NCBI RefSeq assembly: GCF_002140915.1
Contig: NZ_NGKU01000001.1
Coordinates: 471,264-535,263 of the forward strand
Direction of reading: 5' to 3'
Origin: Candidatus Enterococcus testudinis
GTDB taxonomy: Bacteria; Bacillota; Bacilli; Lactobacillales; Enterococcaceae
Length of the DNA stretch: 64,000 nt
Numbering within the stretch: the stretch's first letter is position 1; each line of letters begins with the position of its first letter. Below are positions 1 through 9,402 of the stretch, piece after piece. The position numbers were made by a program, and so were the translations under genes. The notes beneath the pieces are model-generated. The model searched no databases. It worked only from the letters and a program-made list of their open reading frames with translations, and was not told the DNA's origin.

Positions 1-1418
1 CAGGAACAACGATCAGTAAATATATTTATGGACACTTTGCCGAGCATCTGGGCAGATGTATCTATGAAGGTTTGTATGTAGGTGAAGATTCTCCGATACC
101 GAACAAAAATGGTATGCGGATCGATGTTGTTGAAGCCTTAAGAAACATCCAAATCCCCGTTCTGCGCTGGCCAGGGGGCTGTTTTGCAGATGAGTATCAC
201 TGGAAAGACGGCCTTGGACCTAAAGAAGCACGCAAGACCATGGTCAATACCCATTGGGGCGGTGTGACAGAAAACAATCATTTTGGTACCCATGAGTTTT
301 TTGAGTTGGTCAAACAACTTGATTGTGATGCGTATGTCAACGGCAATGTCGGCAGTGGCACTGTGCAAGAAATGTCAGAATGGGTCGAATACATCACGAT
401 GGATGGAATCTCACCTATGGCTGATCTTAGAAGAGAAAATGGGCACGATTCTTCTTGGCCAATGAAATTCTTTGGTGTTGGGAATGAAAACTGGGGTTGT
501 GGCGGAAACATGCGGCCAGAATATTATGCAGATTTGTACCGTCGTTATCAAACCTATGTCCGGCAATATGGTGATCAAAAAATCTACAAAGTTGCTGGTG
601 GTGCGAATGTAGATGACTATCATTGGACTGAAACCTTAATGAAAAATGCCCATTGGCTAATGGATGGTCTGAGTTTGCACTATTATGTTCATCCGCAAGG
701 GTGGGAAACAAAAGGCAGTTCGTTAGCCTTTGATGAAGCTGAATGGTTTGTCACCTGTGAGAAAGCCGCATTCATGGATGAATTGATTACCCGGCATAGT
801 GCGATCATGGATCAATATGACCCTGAAAAACGTGTCGGAATCATCGTGGATGAATGGGGTACTTGGTTTAGTGCAGAACCTGGCACCAATCCTGGTTTCT
901 TATATCAGCAAAATACGATTCGTGATGCGATGGTTGCAGCAATCACACTGAATATTTTTCATAAACATGCAGACCGGGTCCATATGGCAAATATCGCGCA
1001 AACGGTCAACGTATTGCAAGCAATGATCCTGACAGATGGTGAACAAATGGTAAAGACACCAAGTTATCATGTCTTCGATCTTTACAAAGTCCATCAAGAT
1101 GCCGAAACAATTGATAGTTATGGAGAACAAAGCGAACACATCACCTATACGATTTCCAAAAAAGAGGATACTGTCCATCTATCCATCTGCAATTTTGATG
1201 TCACAGCAACAGAGTCATTGTCGTTCTCATTAGAATCAGCGATCAAAGAAGTCAAAGAAGCCCGCTATATCGTGGGAGATGTGATGAATGCCCATAACGA
1301 CTTTGATCATCCCGATACTGTCACAATTCAAACGTTTGAAGATTTTCAAGTCGCTGAAGAGCAATTATCAGTAACAGTACCACCAATGAGTGTGTTAACG
1401 ATCTCATTGTCCGTATGA
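1..1418 (+). CDS. abfA: GH51 alpha-L-arabinofuranosidase, 5' end outside window
   Basis: Removes terminal alpha-L-arabinofuranosyl residues from arabino-oligosaccharides in the cytoplasm. The frame is open from base 3 and reads [20 protein letters not shown], typical of the first 40 residues of GH51 proteins, so only a short N-terminal piece lies upstream; the TTG at 72 is internal. The acid/base Glu is in GVGNENWG (codon at 486) and the nucleophile Glu in IVDEWGTW (codon at 852). A C-terminal beta-sandwich follows and the stop is normal. No signal peptide can be judged because the start is missing; the family is usually intracellular. It heads a run with GH43 and GH127 genes acting on related L-arabinose linkages. 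The family call is secure from the motifs; the exact substrate is inferred. Confidence 0.93.
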   Translation, partial: GTTISKYIYGHFAEHLGRCIYEGLYVGEDSPIPNKNGMRIDVVEALRNIQIPVLRWPGGCFADEYHWKDGLGPKEARKTMVNTHWGGVTENNHFGTHEFFELVKQLDCDAYVNGNVGSGTVQEMSEWVEYITMDGISPMADLRRENGHDSSWPMKFFGVGNENWGCGGNMRPEYYADLYRRYQTYVRQYGDQKIYKVAGGANVDDYHWTETLMKNAHWLMDGLSLHYYVHPQGWETKGSSLAFDEAEWFVTCEKAAFMDELITRHSAIMDQYDPEKRVGIIVDEWGTWFSAEPGTNPGFLYQQNTIRDAMVAAITLNIFHKHADRVHMANIAQTVNVLQAMILTDGEQMVKTPSYHVFDLYKVHQDAETIDSYGEQSEHITYTISKKEDTVHLSICNFDVTATESLSFSLESAIKEVKEARYIVGDVMNAHNDFDHPDTVTIQTFEDFQVAEEQLSVTVPPMSVLTISLSV

Positions 1419-1419
1419 G

Positions 1420-1662
1420 ATGACTTGTAAAGGATGTGACATTAAGGACGAGGCGGCGGCAGCCAGTGACAACATTGAGCAATTGATTGCCGAACAATTA
1501 GAAATGGAAATCGATTTAGCCCTGCCTGAGGTAGCGACTAGCCGTATCAGTATTTGCGAAGACTGTCCCTTGCGTATCAATCATACCTGTAGCAAGTGTG
1601 GCTGCTTTTACAAATTCAGAGCAAATCTAGCCCATAAGAATTGTCCGGTGGGCAATTGGTAA
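1420..1662 (+). CDS. small Cys-rich zinc-ribbon-like protein (DUF6171-like)
   Basis: An 80-residue protein starting one base after the GH51 stop, so probably translationally coupled to it. Cysteines come in pairs: CKGC near the N-terminus, then CEDCP, CSKCGC and a final CP near NW, a pattern that suggests a structural zinc site. It resembles the small DUF6171 family often found in Firmicutes and phages, whose function is not known. There is no signal peptide or membrane segment. A strong hairpin follows directly, so it closes the arabinofuranosidase transcript. Why it is coupled to a glycosidase is unclear. Family assignment is from memory of the Cys pattern and is moderate. Confidence 0.7.
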   Translation: MTCKGCDIKDEAAAASDNIEQLIAEQLEMEIDLALPEVATSRISICEDCPLRINHTCSKCGCFYKFRANLAHKNCPVGNW

Positions 1663-1670
1663 ATAAAGAA

Positions 1671-1752
1671 GCGGACTGCGTATAATAAGAAACAAGCACC
1701 AAGCATCCATAAGAGGATTCTTTGATCTTGATTCGGGTCGCAGTCCGCTTTT
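1671..1752 (+). terminator. hairpin terminator with long loop
   Basis: GCGGACTGCG at 1671-1680 pairs perfectly with CGCAGTCCGC at 1739-1748, followed by TTTTCCTTTT. The loop is 58 bases. It separates the GH51/zinc-ribbon transcript from the GH43 gene. Confidence 0.65.
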
Positions 1753-1793
1753 CCTTTTGAGTTGAACGGTTCTTAATAGAAGGAGAAAAACGA

Positions 1794-3005
1794 ATGGATG
1801 GAATAAATGGTGTCCATGACCCAACGATCATCGAACATGAAGGAATCTATTATCTGTTCTCAACAGATACGCAGCAACCAGCGACAGCAGGGATTCCTAT
1901 TCGCAGTTCAACAGATTTGGTTCATTGGCAATTTGAAAAAACGGCTTTGTCTGAAATGCCGACACAAGCAGTTGATTGGAGTCAAGCGCAAGGATTATGG
2001 GCACCTGAAGTCATCAACTATCAGCAGACCTTTCGTATGTATTATTCGGCATCGACTTTTGGCAGCACCACTTCTTTTATTGGGTTAGCCACTGCGCCAC
2101 ATCCTTTAGGTCCTTGGGTCGATCAAGGGGAAATCGTGAAGACCTCTCCAACGCTAGCTGGTCATAATGCTATCGATGCGAATATCGTAACGGATCGTGA
2201 TCAAGGGCAATGGTTGGTGTATGGCTCATTTTTTGGTGGAATTTATCTCGCGCCTATCGATAAGCAAACAGGGAAATTAACGAAGGATGGTTACGGTCAG
2301 CGGATAGCGTATCGTCCAGCTTCTGTGGATACGGCAATAGAAGGGGCATTTATCCATTATCATCCGCAAACAGATATGTACTATCTATTTGTTTCATTTG
2401 ATTCTTTGCATGATTCTTATCATATGCGTGTCGCTCGCGCCAAAGAGATCACTGGCCCGTACCTGGATTGGCGTGGTCAGGAGATGATGAATCAAGAAGT
2501 CGATCCTGCAGAAATAGGCACGAAGCTTTTGGGGAGTTATCAGTTTTCTCATACACCTGCCGTTTATGCCCCAGGACATAATTCGATTTTTCGATCTTCT
2601 GATCAACATAGTTTCCTTATCCATCACGCCCGCAGGAAACCATTCAGCGAGGACTTTTATTTGAATGTGCGTAAGCTCTATTGGTTGGAAAATGGCTGGC
2701 CAGTGGTTTCCGCAATGACTTATCAACAAGAGACGATTGATGAGCCGACAGAAGAAGAGATATTGGGTGAATGGGAGATTGTTCAGTTTACTGCAACATC
2801 AGACATTACATGTTCGCAGCAGCAAACAATTGAGCATGTGAAAAAAAGTGATGAAGGCTACTTGTGGAAGGAACAAGCATTTGTCGCCTATTTTGAGGAA
2901 AACGATGGTATGAAACAGCTTTGTTTATCAGGTATCGATGCACAAGGATATTCATTTATTGGGAAAAAGATTCAAGGCATTCATGAAAAGCTTGCTACCG
3001 TCTAG
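1794..3005 (+). CDS. GH43 family intracellular arabinanase/arabinosidase
   Basis: A 403-residue five-bladed propeller glycosidase expected to cut alpha-1,5-arabinan oligosaccharides. The GH43 triad is visible: Asp9 in HDPTI, Asp128 in NAIDAN, and Glu183 in EGAF; LWAPEV near residue 70 is also typical of the arabinanase branch. After about residue 320 a lipocalin-like domain begins (ILGEWEIVQF), as in many endo-arabinanases. No signal peptide, so it works in the cytoplasm on imported oligomers. The start at 1794 has GAAGGAG upstream. It lies between GH51 and GH127 genes, which supports an L-arabinose role. Exact linkage (endo or exo) cannot be read from sequence. Confidence 0.88.
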   Translation: MDGINGVHDPTIIEHEGIYYLFSTDTQQPATAGIPIRSSTDLVHWQFEKTALSEMPTQAVDWSQAQGLWAPEVINYQQTFRMYYSASTFGSTTSFIGLATAPHPLGPWVDQGEIVKTSPTLAGHNAIDANIVTDRDQGQWLVYGSFFGGIYLAPIDKQTGKLTKDGYGQRIAYRPASVDTAIEGAFIHYHPQTDMYYLFVSFDSLHDSYHMRVARAKEITGPYLDWRGQEMMNQEVDPAEIGTKLLGSYQFSHTPAVYAPGHNSIFRSSDQHSFLIHHARRKPFSEDFYLNVRKLYWLENGWPVVSAMTYQQETIDEPTEEEILGEWEIVQFTATSDITCSQQQTIEHVKKSDEGYLWKEQAFVAYFEENDGMKQLCLSGIDAQGYSFIGKKIQGIHEKLATV

Positions 3006-3055
3006 AATTCGAGCATAAATGTTTATAAAAAACAGGAGATTGAAGAAGGTGAATC

Positions 3056-4996
3056 ATGAAAGAATTCGACTTACATGCAGTATCTTTAAAGGATCCATTT
3101 TGGCAACATTATCAAAAAATTGTGAGAGAAGAAACGATTCCATATCAATATCAAGTACTGAATGATGCACTTGATGTGGATGTGCAAGCTGAAAGAGAAG
3201 ATGCGTCTTTGCCGGCTGGTAAGAGCCATGCTTTAGAAAATTTTCGGATTGCAGCAAAGCAAAAGGAAGGGAATCATTTTGGTTGGTTTTTCCAAGATAG
3301 CGATGTCTATAAATGGATCGAATCAGCTGCCTATAGTTTGATCAATCAAAAAGACCCGTCTTTGGTCGTGATTGTAGATGAAGTGGTTGCTTTATTGGGA
3401 GCGGCTCAAGAAGAGGATGGCTATTTGAATACATTCTTTCAATTGACTAGACCGGAGCTGAAATATCGGCAACTATATTTTAGCCATGAATTGTATTGTG
3501 CCGGACATTTGGTTGAAGCTGCAATAGCCTATGACTTGGCTACAGGCAAGAAAGAGCTTCTGGATATTGCTGAAAAAAATGTCCAAAACATCATGCACTA
3601 TTTTGGACGAGAAGCCAATCAAATCCAAGGAGCAGATGGGCATCAAGAAATTGAGCTGGCGCTTGTGCGATTATTTGAACATACAAACAATGAGAAGTAT
3701 GTAGCATTAGCAGATTTTTTCTTAGCCGTTAGAGGAGAGAATCCAGATTTTTATACACAAGAAATTGCTGAGAACCGTGCGCTTGGTTTATCTACTGAGG
3801 AACCAAGCATTGATTTAACCTATTTGCAAGCATACGATCAGCCTAAAAATCAACGTGAAGCCAAAGGTCATGCAGTCCGCATGCTCTATATGGCTAGTGG
3901 CATGGCAAAAGTTGCCCAGCATACAAAGGATCCTGCATTAATTGAAGCTTGCGTAGCAATTTGGCAAGATATTGCTTACAAAAAAATGTATGTAACAGGT
4001 GGTGTTGGAGGAACTGTTCATGGCGAGGCGTTTATTGGTGCATTTGATTTGCCGAATGATACAATGTATTGCGAAACATGTGCGTCAATCGCATTGGTGC
4101 AATTTTCATTTGAAATGTTTAAATTAACACAGCAGCATCAATATTTGGATACATTGACCCGCGCATTGTATAATAGTGTATTATCGGGGGCGTCGATTGA
4201 CGGCAAACAGTTTTTTTATGTGAATCCTCTGGAAGTGATGCCAGATAGTTGTCATCATAATCCGGGTAAAGGTCATGTGAAGACGCAACGCCCTGATTGG
4301 TTGGGTTGTGCTTGCTGTCCACCAAATTTTGCACGCTTGATCAGTGCATTGCAGCGATTTGTTTACACACAAGAAAATGACACCCTGTATATCAATCTCT
4401 TTGCTGCGAGTCGATTGGTGCAAGCAGATCAATTTGTCATTGAACAAATCGGCAACTTTCCTTTCGAGAATCAGATGACGATTCGTTATACTGGGGTTGC
4501 ACAGAAAATCGTCATCTATAAACCCAAATGGTTACAGTCTTTTCAAATTGAATGTGAGCAAGCGTGGCAAGAAACAGATGAAACCCTTGTTTTTGCAGCC
4601 AATACATTGATTCATGCTAAAATTATATTCCAACAGCCTATTCAGATGTTGCGAGCCAATCCATTGATCAATCAAGATATCAATCAAGTGGCGGTTCAAC
4701 GAGGACCGTTTGTGTATTGTTTAGAAGAAGCAGATAACGGAAAAGGTATATCACAATGTCGATTGCCTATCGATACAGTCGCGTTTCGACTATCAGAAAG
4801 TCAAAAATTGTGGTCACCGACGTTGGTAATCAACTTTGACGGTTTCGAGAGTCAAAAATGGACACAAGAAGCATTATATCTCCCAATGAACGAACCTTAT
4901 GTGCCCAAAAATTGGCAATTGATTCCCTATCATCTATGGGGGAACCGTGGAGAAGGGGAAATGAGGGTTTGGTTGCCCCTAGCGTTAGTGAAGTGA
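3056..4996 (+). CDS. GH127 beta-L-arabinofuranosidase
   Basis: 646 residues, close to the usual size for GH127 enzymes such as HypBA1 of Bifidobacterium, which release L-arabinose from hydroxyproline-linked beta-arabino-oligosaccharides of plant cell-wall glycoproteins. The zinc-thiolate active site is recognisable: Glu324 in HGEAF, Glu340 and Cys342 in CETCAS, and the Cys420-Cys421 pair in CACCPPN; the Glu-to-Glu spacing of 16 equals that of HypBA1 (322 and 338). An alpha-barrel fills residues 1-430 and beta-sandwich domains the rest. No signal peptide. AGGAGA precedes the start. It ends the arabinose cluster and is followed by a terminator. Confidence 0.9.
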   Translation: MKEFDLHAVSLKDPFWQHYQKIVREETIPYQYQVLNDALDVDVQAEREDASLPAGKSHALENFRIAAKQKEGNHFGWFFQDSDVYKWIESAAYSLINQKDPSLVVIVDEVVALLGAAQEEDGYLNTFFQLTRPELKYRQLYFSHELYCAGHLVEAAIAYDLATGKKELLDIAEKNVQNIMHYFGREANQIQGADGHQEIELALVRLFEHTNNEKYVALADFFLAVRGENPDFYTQEIAENRALGLSTEEPSIDLTYLQAYDQPKNQREAKGHAVRMLYMASGMAKVAQHTKDPALIEACVAIWQDIAYKKMYVTGGVGGTVHGEAFIGAFDLPNDTMYCETCASIALVQFSFEMFKLTQQHQYLDTLTRALYNSVLSGASIDGKQFFYVNPLEVMPDSCHHNPGKGHVKTQRPDWLGCACCPPNFARLISALQRFVYTQENDTLYINLFAASRLVQADQFVIEQIGNFPFENQMTIRYTGVAQKIVIYKPKWLQSFQIECEQAWQETDETLVFAANTLIHAKIIFQQPIQMLRANPLINQDINQVAVQRGPFVYCLEEADNGKGISQCRLPIDTVAFRLSESQKLWSPTLVINFDGFESQKWTQEALYLPMNEPYVPKNWQLIPYHLWGNRGEGEMRVWLPLALVK

Positions 4997-5025
4997 TAAA
5001 GCAATCAAAAAATTAGTATGTGGAA

Positions 5026-5061
5026 ACAAGAAGCGGCATCAGCCTGCTTCTTGTTTTTTTA
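5026..5061 (+). terminator. intrinsic terminator after GH127 gene
   Basis: ACAAGAAGC at 5026-5034 pairs with GCTTCTTGT at 5046-5054, followed by a run of T. Confidence 0.85.
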
Positions 5062-5150
5062 TTATAAAAAACATGGTTTAAAATAATATGCCAGAAAATG
5101 TCTTGGATTTGTTGCATGATTTCTTTAATTTGTTCCTATATATTCTCGTT

Positions 5151-5164
5151 TGGAAGCGTTATCT
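5151..5164 (+). promoter_or_regulatory. cre-like site upstream of GH85 gene
   Basis: TGGAAGCGTTATCT matches the CcpA consensus TGWAARCGYWWWCA at 12 of 14 positions. It lies about 95 bases before the GH85 start, downstream of a weak TATATT -10-like element, so CcpA would act as a roadblock. The rest of 5062-5257 shows no gene. Confidence 0.5.
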
Positions 5165-5257
5165 TAGATGTGAGAACTCCCCCGGAACGTTGTAGATTGG
5201 TATCACTTCGCTGTTTTGAATAACAAGCGATTGAATAGAATATAAGGAGGAAAAAGT

Positions 5258-8089
5258 GTGACAAGTAGCGTAAAAAAAGTAGGGGTAGCGTTGCTATTCT
5301 TGGCAGCTTCTGTGCAATTAGCGGGCTGCAATCAAGGAGCAGCAGAAACAACAGAGGTCGATTACAAGGAAACCGCAAAAAGTACCATAGAAAAGGCGAT
5401 GGACAATCAACCAGAATCGTCCTACTGGTTTCCTGAAGATTTATTGGCCTGGTCATTCGCAGATGATCCAGATGCGTCATTCAATACCAGTGTGGTGTCT
5501 TTAGCTGAACGTGTGGCTAAAGACAGCTTGCCGCAAATGAATGATACACAGCATGCAGAAACCAAAGTCGTGGCATTATCGATTATGAACAGCAGTACCA
5601 GCGGCAACTCTCCGCGGGGGATCAATACCTTTGATGCCAATGTCTTTTCCTATTGGCAATATATTGATCAATTGGTTTATTGGGGTGGTTCTTCCGGAGA
5701 AGGGATTATCGTACCGCCAAGTCCAGATGTAACAGATGCGGCCCACAAGAATGGCGTGCCGGTATTGGGTACCGTCTTTTTCCCACAAACAGCCCATGGT
5801 GGTAAGTTGGAATGGTTAGATACCTTCTTAGAAAAAGATGATCAAGGAAATTTCCCTATCGTGGATAAGTTGATTGAAGTCGCTGAGGCTTATGGATTCG
5901 ATGGCTGGTTTTTCAATCAAGAGACTGATACTGTGGTGACGAGTTTTGATGAAGCAGCTGATGGTCGTGCGACAGAAGAGGCATCCGCTGAAGGTGGCTT
6001 AAATGAAACACATGCCAAAGCGATGCAAGAATTGATTGCACAGTTCAAGGAACAAGCCCAAGACAGTTTGGATATTATGTGGTATGACTCCATGACGACT
6101 GATGGCAAGATGGATTGGCAGAATGCGTTAACAGATGAGAATAAAGATTATTTGGTCAATGCGGACATGGAGCCTTTATCAGATAGTATGTTCTTGAATT
6201 TCTGGTGGACGACGGACCGTCTGGCAGACCAAGAATTATTGAAGGCATCAAATGAAAAGGCAAAAGAAATCGGCTATGATCCATACAATTTATTGGCTGG
6301 GATCGATGTTCAGGAAAATGGCTATTCTACCCCTGTACGTTGGGATCTGTTTACAGATGATCAAGGAATTCCTTATACATCATTGGGCTTGTACGTGCCA
6401 AGTTGGACCTATACTTCATCAAGTACACCGGATGATTTCCAAGCAAAAGAACATGCGTTTTGGGTCAATACAGCAGGGGATCCGCGGGAAAGTCAATTAC
6501 CCGAAGGCACAGAATGGCCAGGAATTTCAACTTATGCCTTAGAACAAACGGCCATCACTTCATTGCCTTTTGTGACCAATTTCAATCTTGGGAATGGATA
6601 TAATTACTTTATCGACGGTGAGAAAGTATCGAGCCGCAATTGGAATAACCGCAGCTTGCAAGACATCTTGCCAACCTATCGATGGGTTTTCGACCATGAA
6701 GAGAACAACCAATTGGCTGTATCTGTGAATTATGCGGATGCTTACAATGGTGGGAATGCATTGAAACTTAGAGGCCAAATGACTGAAGGGGCGACAAGTC
6801 AAATGGCTCTGTATCATATGCAAGTCCAGCTGGAAGCAGCGACCAAAATCACCACTACAGCCAAAGCAACCGATCAAACGAATTTATCAGTGGTATTGAC
6901 ATTTGAAGATGGTAGTCAAGAAATCGTTGCCGGTGACCAAGAAGTAGGTACGGATTGGACCACAGTTACTTACGATGTGAAAGAATTTGCAGAACAAACA
7001 TTGACGGATATCGGTTTAGCGATAAGCAGCAAGGCAACGAATGATGTGTATGAAATGAGTGTAGGACAATTGACCATCGGCGATCATGAATCCAGTCAAA
7101 TGGGTGTCGATGATCTGCAAGTTGAGGATGTTTTATTTGATGAAGAAGAAGGCAACTATGCCGGTGTTCGCTTTACGTGGGAAGCAACGACAGAGGATGT
7201 CAGCTTTTACGAGTTATATCAAATCAATGAGGACGACAGCCGTTCATTCTTGGGTGCGACACCTTCAGAGAATTTCTACTTGAATGCGTTGGACCGACAA
7301 AATACAGATACGACGTCTTTTGCCGTATTACCTGTGGATCAATATGGCAACAGAGGTGCATTGAGCGAGACGGTGGAGATTACGTGGCCAGACAATCAAG
7401 TACCAAAAGCATCCTTCACAGCATCCAAAACATTGGCTGCACCGGGGGAAACGATTTCATTTGCAAATACGTCATGCAGCAATACAGATGAAGTCAGCTG
7501 GACCTTTGAAGGCGGGAATATTGAAACAAGTAGTGATGAGAATCCGCAAGTCACGTTTGATCAAGCGGGCACATATACTGTCACATTGATCGCCAAAAAT
7601 GACTCTGGAGAAACACCAATCGAAATGACTGATTTGATCACGATTCGTGAGGACGCACCAAAAGAGCTGACACTTTTATCTGAAGGTGTCGACGTGAGTG
7701 CAAGTTCTTTTGTCAATGATGCAGAAGCCCCTGAATTTGCGGTGGATGGAGATACCAGCACGAAATGGTGTGCAACAGGCAATGGGCCGCATGAACTGAC
7801 CATCGATCTAGGTGCTTTGCAGATAGTCAGTGAAGTGCATATCGCCCACGCAGAAGCTGGCGGAGAAAGTCCGGATATGAATAGTCGCGCCTACACGATT
7901 TTGGTCAGTGAAGATGGCAAAGACTTCGAAGCAGTGTCTCGGACATTGACCAACGAAGCAGCAGATACAAACAATACTTTTGCTGCAAAAGAAGTGCGCT
8001 ATGTCAAACTCAGCATCGATAAGCCGACACAAGGCGCAGATTCAGCAGCACGGATCTATGAAGTGCAAGTGTTTGGGATGGAGAAATAG
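5258..8089 (+). CDS. GH85 endo-beta-N-acetylglucosaminidase, lipoprotein with PKD and F5/8-C domains
   Basis: Cuts the GlcNAc-GlcNAc core of N-linked glycans outside the cell. The GTG start has AGGAGG seven bases upstream; the alternative ATGs lie far inside. A lipoprotein signal ends in LAGC, so the enzyme is tethered to the membrane; there is no LPXTG. The GH85 barrel (about residues 60-480) carries WFFNQET with Asn220 and Glu222, the oxazoline-orienting Asn and catalytic acid of this family. Then follow a galactose-binding-like domain (about 490-620), an FN3-like domain (about 630-720), a PKD domain (about 720-795) and a discoidin/CBM32 domain (about 805-943). Monocistronic, with its own terminator and a cre-like site. 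The glycosylasparaginase at 18.6 kb may act on what is left after this enzyme. Substrate type (high-mannose or complex) is not evident. Confidence 0.93.
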   Translation: MTSSVKKVGVALLFLAASVQLAGCNQGAAETTEVDYKETAKSTIEKAMDNQPESSYWFPEDLLAWSFADDPDASFNTSVVSLAERVAKDSLPQMNDTQHAETKVVALSIMNSSTSGNSPRGINTFDANVFSYWQYIDQLVYWGGSSGEGIIVPPSPDVTDAAHKNGVPVLGTVFFPQTAHGGKLEWLDTFLEKDDQGNFPIVDKLIEVAEAYGFDGWFFNQETDTVVTSFDEAADGRATEEASAEGGLNETHAKAMQELIAQFKEQAQDSLDIMWYDSMTTDGKMDWQNALTDENKDYLVNADMEPLSDSMFLNFWWTTDRLADQELLKASNEKAKEIGYDPYNLLAGIDVQENGYSTPVRWDLFTDDQGIPYTSLGLYVPSWTYTSSSTPDDFQAKEHAFWVNTAGDPRESQLPEGTEWPGISTYALEQTAITSLPFVTNFNLGNGYNYFIDGEKVSSRNWNNRSLQDILPTYRWVFDHEENNQLAVSVNYADAYNGGNALKLRGQMTEGATSQMALYHMQVQLEAATKITTTAKATDQTNLSVVLTFEDGSQEIVAGDQEVGTDWTTVTYDVKEFAEQTLTDIGLAISSKATNDVYEMSVGQLTIGDHESSQMGVDDLQVEDVLFDEEEGNYAGVRFTWEATTEDVSFYELYQINEDDSRSFLGATPSENFYLNALDRQNTDTTSFAVLPVDQYGNRGALSETVEITWPDNQVPKASFTASKTLAAPGETISFANTSCSNTDEVSWTFEGGNIETSSDENPQVTFDQAGTYTVTLIAKNDSGETPIEMTDLITIREDAPKELTLLSEGVDVSASSFVNDAEAPEFAVDGDTSTKWCATGNGPHELTIDLGALQIVSEVHIAHAEAGGESPDMNSRAYTILVSEDGKDFEAVSRTLTNEAADTNNTFAAKEVRYVKLSIDKPTQGADSAARIYEVQVFGMEK

Positions 8090-8103
8090 CGAATACGCAG
8101 AAA

Positions 8104-8141
8104 AAAGACAAGAAATCGAGAGATTTCTTGTCTTTTTTCTT
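8104..8141 (+). terminator. intrinsic terminator after GH85 gene
   Basis: A perfect 14-bp stem (8104-8117 with 8122-8135), a GAGA loop and a T run. Confidence 0.9.
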
Positions 8142-8286
8142 GCATCATTCACTAATAAATTTTTCAACCAGCCACAAAGTGTTTTAAGAATCCCTTGATT
8201 TATGGAGGAATTGGAGAAATAAAAAAGAAAACACTTTTGTACGCCCTGTACGTGTTGTGCTGTGTTTGTCAGGAGGTAGTTCGCAA

Positions 8287-8588
8287 TGCCCATGACAATC
8301 AGAGAAGCAGAAAAGTTGCTCAAAGAAGCTGGCTTTGTAGAAGTAAAAGGTGGAAAGGGTTCGCATAGGAAGTTTACGAAAGACAATTTGACATCAAGGA
8401 TCTTTCTATTGATTCTGAGGAAGAGTTTGCGACGTTGATTCTGTGGAACTGAACGACTATTAAAAGATGTGAAACTTGATAAAAAGACAATCAAAATTCC
8501 GCATTGGTTAAATGTTCGAGCAACGAATGAAGGCATTCATTTTTCAAGAACCATGACCGAAGCGTTGGCTCAAAAAATAGACATCTAA
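8287..8588 (+). pseudogene. decayed hicA-hicB toxin-antitoxin locus
   Basis: CAGGAGGT precedes an ATG at 8287 whose frame gives a HicA N-terminus (TIREAEKLLKEAGFVEVKGG, then KGSHRKF), but the HicA core is lost after about 38 residues and the frame ends near 8437. Other frames then give HicB remnants: FDIKDLSIDSEEEFATLI, and after a shift LLKDVKLDKKTIKIPHWLN running to HFSRTMTEALAQKIDI and a stop at 8586-8588, the usual HicB C-terminal ribbon-helix-helix end. An internal deletion that joined hicA to the second half of hicB, plus a frameshift in hicB, explains this. Neither product should work. The 8142-8286 stretch before it holds no gene. Confidence 0.7.
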
Positions 8589-8631
8589 AAGTTCAATCAA
8601 TCGCCAGCACACATCAAACAAGATGCACATA

Positions 8632-8711
8632 AAAAAACACTTCTCAAGAGAATGAGCAGTGTCCTGTAGCTTTGCAAGGCATGTACGCGATTCAACAGAG
8701 AAGTGTTTTTT
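8632..8711 (-). terminator. terminator of opuC operon
   Basis: AAAAAACACTTCTC at 8632-8645 pairs with GAGAAGTGTTTTTT at 8698-8711 across a 52-base loop. On the minus strand it ends in a T run just after opuCD; it may also work for the plus strand. Confidence 0.65.
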
Positions 8712-8735
8712 ACTATCTAATAGAAGATGCTATTT

Positions 8736-9398
8736 TTATCTTGATGTCCGACTTGCTGGATCTAAGCGGCGTTCGATGAAACTCAAGCCTAAATCAGTAA
8801 TGATCGCCATCAAAGCGGTAGGCAATGCGCCAGCCAAAATAATAGATGCGCCATCTGTGGCATTGGTTCCCCGAATGATAATATCGCCAAGACCACCTGC
8901 GCCGACAAAGGCACCGATAGCTGTAATACCGATCGCTACAACCAGTGCATTACGAATACCAGCCATGATGACTGACACGGACAATGGTAATTCAATCATA
9001 TAAAGCCGTTGCCAACTTGTCATACCCATTCCTTTACCGACATCTAATGTATTACGGTCAACTTGACGCATACCTGTATACGTATTTTTGATGATAGGCA
9101 ATAAAGAATAAAGGAAAATCGTTAAAATCACTACGTTGACACCTAAGCCCATACCAATCATCAAAATAGAGATCATCGCTAAAGAAGGAATCGTTTGGAT
9201 GATGTTCGCAATGCGAATCACCCAATCTGCCAAACGCATTTTTTTAGAAATCAAAATGCCAATTGGAATACCTGCAATCGAGGCAAACAGAACACCGTAG
9301 ATAGAAATCAAGAAATGACGAAGAAATTGCGTGAAGACATAGCCGCCATTTTCTTGGAAATAAAACAGAAATTGTTGTAGTAAATTCATATCAGCCAT
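8736..9398 (-). CDS. opuCD: osmoprotectant ABC transporter permease OpuCD
   Basis: Second membrane subunit of an OpuC-type importer for glycine betaine, carnitine, choline or similar osmoprotectants. 220 residues with about five to six membrane helices and the permease EAA-like loop (GKGMGMTSWQRLYMIELPLS). The ATG at 9398 was chosen over the longer frame because GGAGAG, overlapping the opuCC stop, sits about ten bases upstream. Last gene of opuCA-CB-CC-CD and followed by a terminator. It is similar in layout to OpuCB, as expected for paired permeases. Confidence 0.92.
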   Translation of the reverse strand: MADMNLLQQFLFYFQENGGYVFTQFLRHFLISIYGVLFASIAGIPIGILISKKMRLADWVIRIANIIQTIPSLAMISILMIGMGLGVNVVILTIFLYSLLPIIKNTYTGMRQVDRNTLDVGKGMGMTSWQRLYMIELPLSVSVIMAGIRNALVVAIGITAIGAFVGAGGLGDIIIRGTNATDGASIILAGALPTALMAIITDLGLSFIERRLDPASRTSR

Positions 9399-9402
9399 GG
9401 GA

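Noticed and set aside
8287..8588. A working HicAB toxin-antitoxin system
   Set aside because: HicA loses its core and HicB is truncated and frameshifted.
8659..9003. Plus-strand ORF of 114 codons over opuCD
   Set aside because: Antisense shadow of a well-supported permease gene; no ribosome site or family pattern.
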